Assembly (NCBI RefSeq): GCF_000813005.1
Contig: NZ_JSYP01000021.1
Location: forward strand, 28,197-92,196
DNA: 64,000 nt
Direction of reading: 5' to 3'
From: Flavobacterium sp. KMS
GTDB lineage: Bacteria; Bacteroidota; Bacteroidia; Flavobacteriales; Flavobacteriaceae
Made by a program: the position numbers and the translations under genes. This document shows, piece by piece, positions 63,550 to 64,000 of this stretch (positions are counted from its first letter, which is position 1; each line of letters opens with the position of its first letter). Below the pieces are notes generated by a model. It saw only the letters and a program-made list of their open reading frames with translations, was not told where the DNA came from and ran no database searches.

Positions 63550-64000
63550 ATGGCAATAAATTTTAAAATAAAAAAATACTGGATATTCACTATTTATATA
63601 CTACTAAGTTCGCTGTCTTCTTTTGCACAAGAGCTAAGTGATAGAGAAATAGGTTTTGATGTAGAGCAAATTACTGCCCAATTAAAACAAAGAGGCGTGA
63701 ATGAACCAGAAGACCTTAATCGAGAGATAAAAATCATGCGAGATATGCATGTTATAGAATATCAATCAATTAAAAGAAATGAGGAAGAGGTTTTACAAAA
63801 TATAAATCTTCTGCAAAATTCGAAAAGAGGACTACTAAAAGCTACTGAAGCAACAGATATTTCGTCCTCAGAAAAAGACGCACTACTAGCACTATACAAT
63901 AGTACCAATGGAGCAAACTGGAAGAATAAACAAGGCTGGGATTTTAATAAACCGGTTACTTCTTGGGATGGGGTTACAGGGTGGTATGGACTTTCTGTGA
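63550..64000 (+). CDS. Secreted plant-type LRR protein (copy 2, 3' truncated by window)
   Basis: Starts ATG at 63550 and runs off the window. Signal peptide is different from copy 1 (YWIFTIYILLSSLSSFAQE), then the shared cassette (ELSDREIGFDVEQITAQLKQ) and, from about residue 71 on, a near-identical sequence through KDALLALYNSTNGANW to WDGVTGWYGLSV. Expect an LRR array and possibly an Ig-like domain downstream. This is a recent tandem duplication or gene conversion of the upstream gene. Confidence 0.85.
   Translation, partial: MAINFKIKKYWIFTIYILLSSLSSFAQELSDREIGFDVEQITAQLKQRGVNEPEDLNREIKIMRDMHVIEYQSIKRNEEEVLQNINLLQNSKRGLLKATEATDISSSEKDALLALYNSTNGANWKNKQGWDFNKPVTSWDGVTGWYGLSV

Noticed and set aside
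1..64000. CRISPR arrays, tRNA and rRNA genes, integrases or complete insertion sequences
   Set aside because: Reading both strands, I saw no regular spacer-repeat array, no cloverleaf or rRNA sequence and no transposase or integrase motif.

Overview
The window looks like a chromosomal segment of a low-GC Bacteroidetes, most likely a Flavobacterium or close relative. Evidence is the AT-rich coding sequence, TAnnTTTG-type -7 promoter elements, the families present (DUF3570/DUF4266, DUF6252-like and DUF2911 proteins, LytTR two-component pair, BlaI/M56 pair, RHS-type N-terminal surface protein, CarboxypepD_reg-like lipoproteins) and flavobacterial-looking intergenic repeats. No rRNA, tRNA, CRISPR array, integrase or complete insertion sequence was seen.

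Layout. (1) 1-18 kb: a hybrid histidine kinase (cut by the window start), a stand-alone receiver protein, then a complete Wzx/Wzy-type exopolysaccharide locus: Wza-like exporter, Wzc-like co-polymerase with a decayed kinase domain, flippase, polymerase, five glycosyltransferases/phosphoglycosyltransferase, an acyltransferase and an unusual three-module kinase-like fusion. The locus falls into three transcription blocks. Each is preceded by the same dyad (TCC-N7-GGA) about 63-67 bp upstream of a sigma-54-like -24/-12 sequence, which suggests one enhancer-binding protein controls the whole locus. (2) 18-22 kb: an SDR protein, then on the minus strand a compact thioredoxin-ApbE-DUF4266-DUF3570 operon, a candidate extracytoplasmic flavinylation system with an ApbE-like acceptor motif in the DUF3570 protein. 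(3) 22-27 kb: metal/cation homeostasis (P-type ATPase, VIT-family transporter) and the scar of a deleted CzcCBA-type efflux operon, where the start of CzcA is fused in frame to the tail of the CzcB-like adaptor. (4) 27-34 kb: an XRE-pentapeptide regulator with direct-repeat operators, small lipoproteins, a tandem pair of zinc-ribbon/CarboxypepD_reg-like proteins, SdpI-like protein, hydrolase and universal stress protein. (5) 34-44 kb: FabH-like ketosynthase, LytS/LytTR two-component pair and a tripartite RND multidrug pump. (6) 44-54 kb: fasciclin protein, a 46-residue conserved-looking small protein, BlaI/M56 regulatory pair with a serine hydrolase, MFS transporter and a run of housekeeping genes (DUF1684, TatD, TcdA-like, HAD, DUF2911), then a frameshifted lipoprotein.

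(7) 54.8-64 kb: one long plus-strand operon encoding an OmpH-like membrane-anchored protein, a lipoprotein, an 1881-residue protein with the N-terminal architecture of Bacteroidetes RHS/polymorphic-toxin proteins but no visible RHS core, and at least two secreted plant-type LRR proteins whose first ~80 shared codons are almost identical at DNA level. The giant gene contains a G8 tract, striking in such AT-rich DNA. This tandem, recombining surface-protein array is the most unusual protein-coding feature; the shared dyad/sigma-54 architecture of the exopolysaccharide locus is the most unusual regulatory one.
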